Source: Parabacteroides sp. PF5-9
Lineage (GTDB): Bacteria; Bacteroidota; Bacteroidia; Bacteroidales; Tannerellaceae
Length of the DNA stretch: 64,000 bases
Direction: 5' to 3'
Assembly: GCF_029893105.1 (NCBI RefSeq)
Contig: NZ_JARXWG010000017.1
Coordinates: 1-64,000 of the forward strand
The notes under the pieces were generated by a model. That model saw nothing but the letters and a program-made list of their open reading frames with translations. It searched no databases and had not been told where the DNA came from. Position 1 is the first letter of the stretch, and each line of letters starts with the position of its first letter. Made by a program: the position numbers and the translations under genes. This document shows, piece after piece, positions 9,330-18,622 of this stretch.

Positions 9330-10199
9330 TCAATTACGTTTTTCAAAAAGAGCAATTAACGACTTCACATAATCATCTTCAGTACGAATAGAGACAGAAT
9401 CTACACGGCTTTTTTTAAACGCATCATTCATAGCTGATTGTCTCTTATCCCACCACTCTTTGTAAGCTTCACGAACACGGCCGGAAGAAGAATCAATCCA
9501 CTGCTCTTTTCCTGTTTCCGCATCTTTCACTTTCATCAATCCAACGGCAGGCAATGTCATTTCTCTTTGATCATAAACCTGAATCGCAACCACATCATGT
9601 TTCCGGTTTGCAATTGTCAGGGCATCCTTGAAACTCCCTTTATTGATAAAATCGGAAATCAGAAAAGTCGTACACCGCTTTTTTATCGCATTGGTCAGAT
9701 ATTTCAGAACTAAATTAATATCGGTTTGACTATCTTCCGGATGAAAATCGATCAATTCACGAATAATATACAAAATATGCCTTTTCCCTTTCTGCGGAGG
9801 TATAAATTTCTCGATTTTATCGGAAAAAAAGATCACGCCTATTTTATCGTTATTCTGAATTGCCGAAAATGCTAATGTCGCCGCTATCTCTGTGATAATC
9901 TCTTTTTTCATAACATTTACAGAGCCAAAATCACGGCTGCCGGAAACATCAATCAAAAGCATCACCGTTAGTTCACGTTCTTCTTCAAACACCTTCACAT
10001 ACGGACGGTTGTAACGGGCTGTTACATTCCAATCAATATCACGAATATCATCCCCATATTCGTATTCGCGTACTTCACTAAAAGCCATACCCCTTCCCTT
10101 AAAAGCGGAATGATATTGCCCTGCAAAAATATTGCGGGACAAACCACGGGTTTTTATTTCAATACGCCGAACCTTTTTGATGAGTTCACTAGTTTCCAT
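9330..10199 (-). CDS. DUF58 protein, MoxR partner
   Basis: The start at 10199 (METSELIKKVRRIEIKT) gives 289 residues. A DUF58 core lies at about 40-130 (YEYGDDIRDIDWNVTAR), overlapping a degenerate VWA fold with DVSGS (about 85-89) and a later acidic motif. The protein is soluble, with no membrane segment. DUF58 proteins are encoded next to MoxR ATPases and are thought to be chaperone clients or adaptors. It is the second gene of the Bat operon. Confidence 0.9.
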   Translation of the reverse strand: METSELIKKVRRIEIKTRGLSRNIFAGQYHSAFKGRGMAFSEVREYEYGDDIRDIDWNVTARYNRPYVKVFEEERELTVMLLIDVSGSRDFGSVNVMKKEIITEIAATLAFSAIQNNDKIGVIFFSDKIEKFIPPQKGKRHILYIIRELIDFHPEDSQTDINLVLKYLTNAIKKRCTTFLISDFINKGSFKDALTIANRKHDVVAIQVYDQREMTLPAVGLMKVKDAETGKEQWIDSSSGRVREAYKEWWDKRQSAMNDAFKKSRVDSVSIRTEDDYVKSLIALFEKRN

Positions 10200-10238
10200 A
10201 CGTCTAATTGTCAATTGTTAATTATCCATTGTCAATTA

Positions 10239-11234
10239 TTAAGGTACTTCTACTTTATTCAAAATCTCACTGATCACTTCTTCCGATGTCAGGTTATTTG
10301 CTTCTGCTTCATAACTCAATCCGATACGGTGTCGCATCACGTCATGACATACGGCACGTACATCTTCCGGAATCACATACCCTCTGCGTTTTATAAATGC
10401 ATATGCGCGTGCTGCCAATGCCAGATTAATGGAAGCACGAGGAGATGCTCCGAAAGAGATCATATTGGTCAGGTTACTCAATCCATGTTCTTGAGGGAAA
10501 CGTGTTGCAAAAACAATATCAACAATATACCGTTCTATCTTTTCATCCAGATAAACTTCACGTACTATATTACGGGCATCCAGGATCTCTTCTTTGGTTA
10601 AAACCGGCTTTATTTCAGGTTTTATACCGGAAATATTCTGCCGGATAATCAATTTCTCTTCCTCTTTTTTAGGATAATTGATGATTACTTTCAACATAAA
10701 ACGGTCTACCTGCGCTTCCGGCAACGGATAAGTACCTTCCTGTTCGATCGGATTCTGTGTAGCCATTACCAGGAAAGGTTTTGGTAATGTATACGTTTTT
10801 TCACTGATCGTTACCTGTCGTTCCTGCATCGCTTCAAGTAATGCACTTTGTACTTTAGCCGGTGCACGGTTGATCTCATCTGCTAATACAAAATTAGCGA
10901 AGACTGGTCCTTGTTTAACCATAAATTCTTCGCTTTTCTGACTGTAAATCATCGTTCCGATTACATCTGCCGGAAGTAAGTCGGGAGTAAACTGTATACG
11001 GCTATACTTTGCGTCAATCAATGACGCCAATGTTTTTATCGCCAATGTTTTTGCTAATCCCGGTACCCCTTCAAGGAGAATATGCCCATCCGAAAGCAGA
11101 CCTATCAATAACGATTCCACTAAATGTTTCTGACCAACAATCACCTGGTCCATTCCCATTGCAATCATATTTACAAACGAACTTTTACCTTCAATTCGTT
11201 CATTCAACTCACGAATGTCTACTGTCTGACTCAT
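10239..11234 (-). CDS. moxR: MoxR-family AAA+ ATPase
   Basis: The start at 11234 (MSQTVDIREL) gives 331 residues. The Walker A motif is GVPGLAKT (near residue 55), Walker B is VLADEINRA (about 118), and sensor 1 is ATQNPIEQEGTYPLPEAQVDRF. MoxR proteins act as chaperone-like ATPases for metal-centre or complex assembly with VWA partners, here BatA, BatB and the DUF58 protein. It is the first gene of the operon, preceded by a TAnnTTTG promoter element at 11294-11301. Confidence 0.92.
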   Translation of the reverse strand: MSQTVDIRELNERIEGKSSFVNMIAMGMDQVIVGQKHLVESLLIGLLSDGHILLEGVPGLAKTLAIKTLASLIDAKYSRIQFTPDLLPADVIGTMIYSQKSEEFMVKQGPVFANFVLADEINRAPAKVQSALLEAMQERQVTISEKTYTLPKPFLVMATQNPIEQEGTYPLPEAQVDRFMLKVIINYPKKEEEKLIIRQNISGIKPEIKPVLTKEEILDARNIVREVYLDEKIERYIVDIVFATRFPQEHGLSNLTNMISFGASPRASINLALAARAYAFIKRRGYVIPEDVRAVCHDVMRHRIGLSYEAEANNLTSEEVISEILNKVEVP

Positions 11235-11293
11235 AGAATTAATCAATTATACATTATTATTTTTACCAGAGTTATATTTCTTCATTTGATCCA

Positions 11294-11301
11294 CAAAATT
11301 A
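11294..11301 (-). promoter_or_regulatory. Promoter -7 element for the Bat operon
   Basis: TAATTTTG on the minus strand matches the Bacteroidetes -7 consensus TAnnTTTG. It lies about 60 bp upstream of the moxR start. No clear TTG -33 element is seen at the expected spacing. Confidence 0.5.
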
Positions 11302-11391
11302 GAAATGTTAAAAAGGTATACATCACTTTTGCAGTTAAATAATTCTAACTGACAAAAGCGCTTTTATTTTATTTTAAAAAAAACGGGTAAT

Positions 11392-12816
11392 TTATCTGTA
11401 TTTCGCTAAAATTTCTCGCTGATAGGCTGTCGCTTTATTTACAGATTCTCTTGAATTGGCATCAATTCCGTATACATGAGCAGCAGGAATTGATAGTTCC
11501 GACCCTATTAAAAGGTTATTTGGATCACCGATAAGTACTTTATTGTAATCATAAATATATACCCAGAAAATTTTATTTCCATAATATTCTTCAGCATATA
11601 GTGTCAGTCTGTCTCCTGACTTTATTTCGATTTTTCCTATTACGTCAGAGGAGTTGTCAGCTGACGATGATGACGCTACTACAGATGGTTCATTTGTTCG
11701 AACGGCAGGTTGTTCTGCGTCTGAAGTCGAAGGAGAAACCAATTCTTCTTCTGTGGTAGATTCTGGCTCTGACAGATCATCCGATTGATCCGATTGTGAA
11801 GATTCATATCCAGGCATTGCTATTTGCTCTTGTGGAACTGGAGTTTTCTGAGCAGAGAATGTAAATGATCCTCCTGTCATATACCAATAACCACCAATAA
11901 TAAGCAACAGAACAGCAACCGAACCGATTATTAGACCTATTCTTTTTGAATTATTTCCTTTTTTCTTTTTCTGAACTTTAGCAACCTTTTTTTCTGGTCG
12001 CTTAGCCTTCTCCTTAACAGATGGTGAAGGGGATGATTTTTCTACCGGAGTAGTAACTGTCGAAGCAACCTTTTCAACCGACTCTACAGCAACGGTGTCT
12101 GCTGTTTTTTTCTGACTATCCACTAAAGGCGCTGGTTCTTCTTGTTCTTTAACAGGTTCTTCCGCTACGACATCATCTACAGCTATTTCGGCCTGTAACT
12201 CCTCTTTTCGTTCTTCTACAACAGGTACAAGTTCTTCTATAGGAATCTCTGACACTTCTTCCACAACAGGAATCTCTTCCGGCAATTTTGCAGGAATTTC
12301 AACCTCCGTCTCTACAGGAACAGGGATGACACTTTCTGCATCCTGTGAAACTTTAGCTGCTGTTGACTCTGTTTTTACAACAACTTCTTCAATTATTTCT
12401 TCTATCTCTTCTGTTAATTCCAACTCTTCCTCTTCAAGTGTTTCTAGACCTATACCTTTCTGAGTCGTAATTTCAACCCCTTCTATTTCAACTTCATCGC
12501 CAACCTGAGTAGTTTCAAAGAAAGAGAATGGCTTATTTACCAATACTTTCAGGTCTTTATCCGGGAGAAACGTAAACTTATAATGCGCAGGAATGATAAA
12601 ACGTTCACCTGTATTCACATGAATGCTCTCACGTTTTTCGACAAGAATAATTTTAAAGGTACCAAACCCTTTTACTTTAGCAATCCTGTCCTCAAAAACA
12701 CCTTTTGTGATTACTGCGACCAATTCTCTAAGGAATAACTCCGATTCCTTTTTTGTCTTTCCACTCTCCGCAGATAATAAGGCGGCTAACTCCTGTATGG
12801 AATATCGATCATTCAT
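11392..12816 (-). CDS. HU-domain protein with TM segment and LysM-like domain
   Basis: A 474-residue fusion. Residues 1-95 are an HU/IHF-type DNA-binding fold (VKGFGTFKIILVEKRE; ERFIIPAHYKFTFLPD). Residues 105-260 are an acidic, Pro/Glu/Val-rich linker, and 265-291 a lysine-rich stretch. Residues 293-313 are one hydrophobic segment (RIGLIIGSVAVLLLIIGGY). The C-terminal domain, about 400-455, is LysM-like (IKSGDRLTLYAEEYYGN ... LLIGSELSIPA). By the positive-inside rule the HU domain is cytoplasmic and the LysM domain periplasmic, which would tether DNA to the cell wall; that is inference. It overlaps the preceding HU gene by 8 bp. Confidence 0.85.
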   Translation of the reverse strand: MNDRYSIQELAALLSAESGKTKKESELFLRELVAVITKGVFEDRIAKVKGFGTFKIILVEKRESIHVNTGERFIIPAHYKFTFLPDKDLKVLVNKPFSFFETTQVGDEVEIEGVEITTQKGIGLETLEEEELELTEEIEEIIEEVVVKTESTAAKVSQDAESVIPVPVETEVEIPAKLPEEIPVVEEVSEIPIEELVPVVEERKEELQAEIAVDDVVAEEPVKEQEEPAPLVDSQKKTADTVAVESVEKVASTVTTPVEKSSPSPSVKEKAKRPEKKVAKVQKKKKGNNSKRIGLIIGSVAVLLLIIGGYWYMTGGSFTFSAQKTPVPQEQIAMPGYESSQSDQSDDLSEPESTTEEELVSPSTSDAEQPAVRTNEPSVVASSSSADNSSDVIGKIEIKSGDRLTLYAEEYYGNKIFWVYIYDYNKVLIGDPNNLLIGSELSIPAAHVYGIDANSRESVNKATAYQREILAKYR

Positions 12817-13114
12817 TATTGTCTAATTCTTTATTGTCCAATTCTTTAAGTTTAGCTTTCACGGTAGCCCCTGGTTTAAATACGGGTACTAATTTGGGGG
12901 GAACTAAATATCGTTTACCGTTTACCGGGTTCACCGAAATACGTTCAGCTTTTTTCCTGACTTCAAACTGACCTAATTTTTGTAAATAAACGGAATCGGT
13001 ATCAACTAATCGGGTACTAACAATCGAACTTAAAAGGACCATTGTGTCTGTTACCTCCTGAGTAGTCCATTCCATACGTTTTGCTAACTCTTTTATTAGT
13101 TCTTTGCTTTTCAT
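12809..13114 (-). CDS. HU-family DNA-binding protein
   Basis: A 101-residue HU/IHF-type protein with the usual helical dimer part (KELIKELAKRMEWTTQEVTDTM) and beta-arm (QKLGQFEVRKKAERISVNPVNGKRYLVPPKLVPVFKPG). These proteins bend or wrap DNA as dimers. Two 15-bp near-repeats (12815-12829 and 12830-12844) encode the ELDNKELDN tail and run into the start of the next gene. The 8-bp overlap suggests translational coupling and possible heterodimers. Confidence 0.88.
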   Translation of the reverse strand: MKSKELIKELAKRMEWTTQEVTDTMVLLSSIVSTRLVDTDSVYLQKLGQFEVRKKAERISVNPVNGKRYLVPPKLVPVFKPGATVKAKLKELDNKELDNNE

Positions 13115-13166
13115 TAATCTTATTTTAGAATATTGCGGCTATATTAGTTATTTTTTTGTAAATTGA

Positions 13167-13198
13167 CAAATATATTGACAGTTTTTAAATTAAATCAA
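13167..13198 (-). promoter_or_regulatory. Promoter for the HU gene pair
   Basis: On the minus strand, TATATTTG (13167-13174) fits the -7 consensus TAnnTTTG, and TTG (13196-13198) lies 21 bp upstream. The -33 part sits inside the end of rimO. Confidence 0.55.
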
Positions 13199-14488
13199 GA
13201 TTTCACCATATAATTCAAAGGGTTGAGCATCCGTTATACGCACACTATAAAAATCCCCAAATGTCAGTTGTTTATCTTTCCGGATCAGCACTTCCGGATC
13301 AACTTCCGGAGAATCAAACTCGGTTCTTCCGATATAGAAGTCCTCTTCCTCACGATCAACAATTGTTTTATAGGTTTGTCCGATTTTATTATGACTGATT
13401 TCATCGGAAATACCTTCTTGTATTCGCATGATATAATCCAGTCGCTCCTGTTTGATCTCCTGTGGAATATCATCTATATAATGTTTATGCGAATAAGTAC
13501 CTTGTTCATGACTGTAAATAAAAGCGCCAAGTCGTTCAAACTTAACCTTTTTTACAAATTCGACCAGTTCTACAAAATCCTGTTCCGTCTCCCCGGGATG
13601 TCCTGTCATAACAGTCGTGCGCAAATGTATTCCTGGTACTTCTTTTCGAATTTGCTCGATCAATTCGTATGTTTCTTCTTTCTTTATCCGACGACGCATA
13701 AGCTGAAGCATCGGATCGCTGATATGTTGTAAGGCTATATCCATATACTTACAGACATTTTCACGTTCGCGCATTACCCGCAACAATTCATAGGGAAACT
13801 GTGCAGGATAACCATAATGCAAACGGATCCATTCTACTCCCGGAACATCCGAAAGGCGTTCAACCAATTCAGGTAATGCCAATCTTTTATATCTGTCCAG
13901 TCCATAATACGTGAGATCTTGTGCGATCAACTGAAATTCTTTGACTCCCTTTTTAACAAGGATCTTCGCCTCTTCAATCAGTTCTTCTATTGGACGTGAT
14001 TGATAACGGCCTGTTATAAGCGGAATGGCACAATATGAACATGTTCGATTACATCCTTCCGCTATCTTCAGATAGGCATAATGGGAAGGAGTGGTTAAGA
14101 TACGATCAACAGCCAGATCCTGATTATATGATTTCCCGAGATCATTCAACATCTCTTTCCAGTTGAACTTCCCATAGAATTTATCAACTTCAGGCAGTTC
14201 TTGGGTCAGGTCTTTCATGAATCGTTCTGATAAACATCCCATGACAAATAACCTGGCTATTTTCCCACTCTTCTTTGCTGCTCCAAGTTCTAAAATCATA
14301 TTTATAGATTCTTCTTGGGCATCTCCGATAAAACCACATGTATTCACCACCACTATTTCACCATCTATAATCGGCGGATCATGTTCTATCTGATATCCAT
14401 TCGCTATAAACTGTTTCATCAGTTGTTCCGAATCAACTAGATTTTTAGAACATCCTAATGTGATAATATCTATTTTATTTTTTTTCAT
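13190..14488 (-). CDS. rimO: Ribosomal protein S12 methylthiotransferase RimO
   Basis: The start at 14488 (MKKNKIDIITLGCSKN) gives 432 residues. An N-terminal UPF0004 domain (GCSKNLVDSEQLM, with Cys ligands including VVNTCGFI) is followed by a radical SAM domain with CxxxCxxC (CNRTCSYC, near residue 145) and a C-terminal TRAM domain. RimO adds a methylthio group to the conserved aspartate of ribosomal protein S12. The GCSKNxVDSE signature and length separate it from MiaB. Confidence 0.95.
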   Translation of the reverse strand: MKKNKIDIITLGCSKNLVDSEQLMKQFIANGYQIEHDPPIIDGEIVVVNTCGFIGDAQEESINMILELGAAKKSGKIARLFVMGCLSERFMKDLTQELPEVDKFYGKFNWKEMLNDLGKSYNQDLAVDRILTTPSHYAYLKIAEGCNRTCSYCAIPLITGRYQSRPIEELIEEAKILVKKGVKEFQLIAQDLTYYGLDRYKRLALPELVERLSDVPGVEWIRLHYGYPAQFPYELLRVMRERENVCKYMDIALQHISDPMLQLMRRRIKKEETYELIEQIRKEVPGIHLRTTVMTGHPGETEQDFVELVEFVKKVKFERLGAFIYSHEQGTYSHKHYIDDIPQEIKQERLDYIMRIQEGISDEISHNKIGQTYKTIVDREEEDFYIGRTEFDSPEVDPEVLIRKDKQLTFGDFYSVRITDAQPFELYGEILI

Positions 14489-14499
14489 GTAACACACTT

Positions 14500-14552
14500 A
14501 AAAACAACAAAACGTAGAACCACAAACGTTAAATTATTTTGTGCTTCTACAT
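14500..14552 (-). terminator. Terminator between ftsY and rimO
   Basis: On the minus strand a 13-nt arm, GTAGAAGCACAAA (14538-14550), pairs with TTTGTGGTTCTAC (14514-14526) with one mismatch. GTTTTGTTGTTTTT follows. This is a good intrinsic terminator for ftsY. Confidence 0.75.
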
Positions 14553-14570
14553 CTAACAAACAGGCCGTTT

Positions 14571-15524
14571 TTATTCGCCAAATAATGAATCTACAAATGC
14601 CTTCTTATTGAAAACCTGTAAATCTTCCATGCCTTCCCCCAAACCAATATACTTCACCGGAATATGAAATTGATCAGATATGCCTATGACCACACCACCT
14701 TTGGCTGTTCCATCCAATTTGGTAACAGCCAACGCATTCACTTCTGTTGCAGCTGTAAACTGTTTGGCCTGTTCAAAGGCATTCTGCCCGGTGGATCCGT
14801 CTAAAACCAACAATATTTCATGAGGAGCATCAGGAACAACTTTTTTCATGACATTCTTGATCTTTGTCAACTCATTCATCAGGTTTATTTTATTATGTAG
14901 ACGTCCTGCTGTATCAATTATGACGACATCTGCTTCATTCGCTTTTGCCGAATTTAAAGCATCATAAGCTACTGAGGCCGGATCCGAACCCATCTTTTGT
15001 TTGACGATCGGCACTCCAACTCGTTCACTCCAAATCACCAGCTGCTCAACAGCTGCTGCACGGAATGTATCGGCAGCACCAAGGTATACGTTTTTTCCGG
15101 CTTTTTTAAACTGAAAGGCTAATTTGCCTATTGTCGTCGTTTTACCCACCCCATTTACGCCTACCACCATAATGACATATGGTTTTTTATCCGTAGGCAA
15201 CTCAAAACCTTCATTATCTTCCGTATGATTCTCGGTTAATAATTGGGCGATTTCATCCCTCAAAATAGCGGTCAGTTCCTCCGTATTCACATACTTATCC
15301 CTGGCTACTCTTTCTTCGATACGAGAGATTATTTTCAGTGTTGTTTCAACACCGACATCAGACGTGATCAGTACTTCCTCCAGATTATCCAGTACTTCAT
15401 CGTCGACTTTATTCTTACCGGCAATAGCGCGGCCTATTTTCGAAAAAACAGTCTCTTTTGTTTTTGAAAGACCTTTATCTAATGTTTCTTTTTTTTCCTT
15501 ATTGAAAAAATTAAAAAATGCCAT
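14571..15524 (-). CDS. ftsY: Signal recognition particle receptor FtsY
   Basis: The start at 15524 (MAFFNFFNKEKKE) gives 317 residues. After a short N-terminal amphipathic stretch comes the helical N domain and the SRP-type GTPase G domain: GVNGVGKTTTIGKLA (P-loop), DTFRAAAVEQL, DTAGRLHNK and TKLDGTAKGG. It docks SRP-ribosome complexes at the inner membrane. The acidic A domain of E. coli FtsY is absent. Confidence 0.96.
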   Translation of the reverse strand: MAFFNFFNKEKKETLDKGLSKTKETVFSKIGRAIAGKNKVDDEVLDNLEEVLITSDVGVETTLKIISRIEERVARDKYVNTEELTAILRDEIAQLLTENHTEDNEGFELPTDKKPYVIMVVGVNGVGKTTTIGKLAFQFKKAGKNVYLGAADTFRAAAVEQLVIWSERVGVPIVKQKMGSDPASVAYDALNSAKANEADVVIIDTAGRLHNKINLMNELTKIKNVMKKVVPDAPHEILLVLDGSTGQNAFEQAKQFTAATEVNALAVTKLDGTAKGGVVIGISDQFHIPVKYIGLGEGMEDLQVFNKKAFVDSLFGE

Positions 15525-15613
15525 ATGCGATTTGTTGATTTTCTTAATGATTTGAATCAGACTGCGAAAGTAATATTTTATTACCAATTTTCACAGGTTA
15601 TAAGCGATTAGTT

Positions 15614-16753
15614 TTAACTCATCCGGTTTTTATAATCCGAATAACCATATTTACGATAAACCACCAATTCATCGTTATTGTTCCACAAAACAATGGCTGG
15701 ATGTGTTATTCCGTTGAACATGGTCGTCTTTACGATCGTATAATGGATCATATCCTCAAAAATCAACTGAGCACCAATCTGTAATGGTTGTGTAAAATGC
15801 CAATCCCCTATAAAATCTCCACTCAAACAACTATTTCCTCCTATACGATAAGTAAACGTACCCTCCTCTTTGGGGACAGCCTGACGGATAACAGGTTGAT
15901 AAGGCATTTCCAGACAATCAGGCATATGACAGGTAAATGATGCGTCAATAATAGCAGTTTTTATTCCGTGGTTTTCAACAATATCGACAATAGTTGTCAG
16001 TAGAAAACCTGTTTGCCAGGCAAAAGCACTTCCCGGCTCCAGAATGATCTCCAGATTCGGATATTTAGCTTTAAATGCAGTTAATAAACCTATCAGATGT
16101 TCAATGTCATACCCCTTTCGCGTCATCAAATGCCCTCCTCCCATATTCAGCCACTTCAGATGAGACAGAAAACAGCCGAAACGCTCTTCAACCACCGCCA
16201 GGGTCTTTTCCAAATCGAATGAAGAGGATTCACATAGTGTATGAAAATGAAGCCCTTCTATACCTTCCGGCAACTCATCTCCTAATAAATTCCTAACGAC
16301 TCCCATACGGGAACCTGGTGCTGTCGGATTGTAAAGATCGGTCGCTACAACAGAGTATTCCGGATTTATACGTAACCCACAAGAGATAGGTCTTTCCGAA
16401 GCTTTTACCTGTGGATAAAAACGTTTGTATTGACTCAACGAATTAAAGGTGATATGGCTACTGTACTGCATGATCTGCGGAAATTCCTGCTCCGTATAGG
16501 CCGGCGAATAGGTATGCGCCAAACTCCCCATCTCTTCATATGCCAGTTGCGCTTCATAAATGGAACTCGCTGTCGAATATGGAATATATTCACGAACGAT
16601 CGGAAAAGCTTTCCATAGGGCAAATGCTTTAAATGCCAGAATAATCTGTATTCCGGCACGCTCTTTGACACTTTTTATTAATGCGAGATTTTCTCTTAAA
16701 CGTTTTTCCTCCAAGACATAACTGGGAGAAGGTATTTGTCGGATATCAATCAT
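15614..16753 (-). CDS. nspC: Carboxynorspermidine decarboxylase
   Basis: About 379 residues from the ATG at 16753 (MIDIRQIPSPSYVLEE); another ATG two codons upstream is equally possible. It is a fold-III PLP decarboxylase with IILAFKAFALWKAF (PLP lysine), LHFHTLCESS, MGGGHLMT, LEPGSAFAW and GNSCLSGDF. It converts carboxynorspermidine or carboxyspermidine to norspermidine or spermidine. The partner dehydrogenase is not in this window. Confidence 0.93.
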   Translation of the reverse strand: MIDIRQIPSPSYVLEEKRLRENLALIKSVKERAGIQIILAFKAFALWKAFPIVREYIPYSTASSIYEAQLAYEEMGSLAHTYSPAYTEQEFPQIMQYSSHITFNSLSQYKRFYPQVKASERPISCGLRINPEYSVVATDLYNPTAPGSRMGVVRNLLGDELPEGIEGLHFHTLCESSSFDLEKTLAVVEERFGCFLSHLKWLNMGGGHLMTRKGYDIEHLIGLLTAFKAKYPNLEIILEPGSAFAWQTGFLLTTIVDIVENHGIKTAIIDASFTCHMPDCLEMPYQPVIRQAVPKEEGTFTYRIGGNSCLSGDFIGDWHFTQPLQIGAQLIFEDMIHYTIVKTTMFNGITHPAIVLWNNNDELVVYRKYGYSDYKNRMS

Positions 16754-16777
16754 AGTCATACTATCTTAATTGGAGCA

Positions 16778-16785
16778 CAAACTTA
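16778..16785 (-). promoter_or_regulatory. Promoter -7 element for nspC
   Basis: TAAGTTTG on the minus strand fits TAnnTTTG, about 25 bp upstream of the nspC start. It is close to a divergent candidate, TACCTTTG (16826-16833, plus strand), for the exonuclease gene. Confidence 0.4.
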
Positions 16786-16869
16786 CATAAAAAGTCAAGA
16801 CCATGTATGTTTCTTGAAAAAGTCATACCTTTGGATTGTAAAATAGTGCAAACCTTAAAAACAGTCCGG

Positions 16870-17638
16870 ATGTTGAAAATTATAACATATAATGTAAATG
16901 GCTTAAGAGCCGCCATCAATAAGGGTTTTCCTCAATGGGTAGCCAATGAATTACCTGACGTTTTATGTCTGCAGGAAACTAAACTACAATCCGAACAATA
17001 CCCCATGGACACATTTAATGCCCTTGGATACCACTCTTTTCTTTTGTGCGCACAAAAAAAAAGGGTATAGCGGAGTAGCTATCCTTTCCCGTCAAAAGCC
17101 TGATCATGTAGAGTATGGCATGGGGATTGAAAAGTATGATCAGGAAGGACGATTCATTCGTGCGGATTTTGGCGATCTTTCTGTTATCAGTGTTTATCAC
17201 CCGTCGGGAACCAGCGGTGAAGAACGGCAAGCCTTTAAAATGGAGTGGCTGGAGGATTTTCAGACCTATATTGTGGAATTACAGAAAAAGCGACCTAAAC
17301 TGGTTATCTGCGGAGATTATAATATTTGTCATGAACCGATAGATATACACGATCCGGTCAGAAATGCGACAAACAGCGGATTCCTTCCGGAAGAGAGAGC
17401 CTGGATGACCCGTTTTCTCGCTGCCGGATACCTGGACACCTTTCGACTTTTAAATCCGGATAAAAAAGCGTACAGCTGGTGGAGTTACCGTTTTAATGCC
17501 AGAGCCAACAATAAAGGCTGGCGATTGGATTACTGTATGGCCAGTATGCCTCTGAAGTCTCAACTAACAGAAGCTTATATCCTGAATGAGGTGGTTCATT
17601 CCGACCATTGCCCTGCTGTTTTGAAAATGACGGTTTAA
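16870..17638 (+). pseudogene. xth: Exodeoxyribonuclease III, frameshifted at an A9 run
   Basis: The gene is split over two frames. From ATG 16870 (MLKIITYNVNGLRAAINKGF) the reading runs in frame to LLCAQKK and then stops at 17068-17070. The rest (GYSGVAILSRQKPD ... SDHCPAVLKMTV) continues in another frame to 17638. The switch lies in a run of nine A at 17054-17062. Eight A would give AQKKGYSGVAIL, the expected family sequence. All expected motifs are present: LQETK, YHPSGT, CGDYNICHEPID, RLDYCMAS and the final SDH. It may be a sequencing error, a recent mutation, or a slippage-rescued gene. The intact enzyme is a DNA-repair AP endonuclease of about 255 residues. Confidence 0.85.
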
Positions 17639-17645
17639 ACATATT

Positions 17646-18500
17646 TCAACTGAATATCACCGTCTTATTCTTATAGGCCAGTATTTTTCGTTCAATATGT
17701 TTTTGTACGGCACGGGATAATACTATTTTCTCCAGGTCTTTCCCCTTATTGATCAACTCGCTGGTAGAATCTTTATGGGTGATACGAACCACATCCTGTT
17801 CTATAATCGGACCGGCATCCAACTCAGAAGTCACATAATGGCTGGTGGCTCCGATGATTTTTACACCTCTTTCAAATGCCGCATGATAAGGTTTAGCTCC
17901 CACAAAAGCCGGCAAAAACGAATGGTGAATATTGATGATACGATTAGGATATTTTTCTATAATCTGTTCCGAAACAACTTGCATATAACGAGCCAATACG
18001 ATGAAATTAACCTTATGCTGCCGCAGTAATTCCAGTTCTTTGTGTTCCTGCTCCTGTTTGTTCTCTTTGGTGATCGGTATATGATAATAGGGTATGTCAA
18101 AACGTCGCCCTACAGTTTCCAGATCGGGATGATTACTTATAATTAAAGGAATTTCCACATGCCATTCACCTGCCGTATAACGCGATAAAAGATCATATAT
18201 ACAGTGCGACATTTTTGAAACGAAAATAGCCATTCGCGGTTTATCATCAGAGAAATACAACCGGAAGTTCATCTGATATTTCTGGGCATACAATGTATCA
18301 AAGTATTCAAAAATCTTCTCTTTCGGAATAAAAAAATCTTTTAATTCCCACTCAATACGCATAAAGAATATATTCTCTACATGATCGACATATTGATCGA
18401 GATAAACGATATTTCCTTTATTGACAGTGATAAAACTTGTTACATCAGCCAAAATGCCCGGCATATCCGGACAATGTAATAACAATTTTGCAGTACTCAT
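17646..18500 (-). CDS. purU: Formyltetrahydrofolate deformylase
   Basis: A 284-residue protein with an N-terminal ACT domain (residues 5-80, LLHCPDMPGILADVTSFI) and a formyltransferase-fold catalytic domain (about 90-280). The catalytic region shows IINIHHSFLPAF and GATSHYVTSELDAGPIIEQD. PurU hydrolyses 10-formyl-THF to formate and THF, balancing one-carbon pools and feeding PurT. It converges with the exonuclease gene. Confidence 0.95.
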   Translation of the reverse strand: MSTAKLLLHCPDMPGILADVTSFITVNKGNIVYLDQYVDHVENIFFMRIEWELKDFFIPKEKIFEYFDTLYAQKYQMNFRLYFSDDKPRMAIFVSKMSHCIYDLLSRYTAGEWHVEIPLIISNHPDLETVGRRFDIPYYHIPITKENKQEQEHKELELLRQHKVNFIVLARYMQVVSEQIIEKYPNRIINIHHSFLPAFVGAKPYHAAFERGVKIIGATSHYVTSELDAGPIIEQDVVRITHKDSTSELINKGKDLEKIVLSRAVQKHIERKILAYKNKTVIFS

Positions 18501-18554
18501 AAAGTTTGTTCTTTAACTATTTTAAGTCGCAAAAATAACGTTTTATTACAAAAT

Positions 18555-18600
18555 AAAGAAAATATGCGGCAATAAGTTTCAAATTAAAGCCGCATACACA
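18555..18600 (-). terminator. Terminator after pyrD
   Basis: On the minus strand TATGCGGC (18589-18596) pairs with GCCGCATA (18563-18570) over an A/T-rich loop, then ATTTTCTTTATTTTG follows. It ends the pyrK-pyrD transcript before purU. Confidence 0.7.
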
Positions 18601-18622
18601 ACAAAATGTAAGTCTGTGTTTT

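Noticed and set aside
16807-16869. Longer N-terminus for exonuclease III
   Set aside because: The first 21 codons lie over the TACCTTTG promoter candidate and do not match the family, which begins at the MLKIITYNVNG start.
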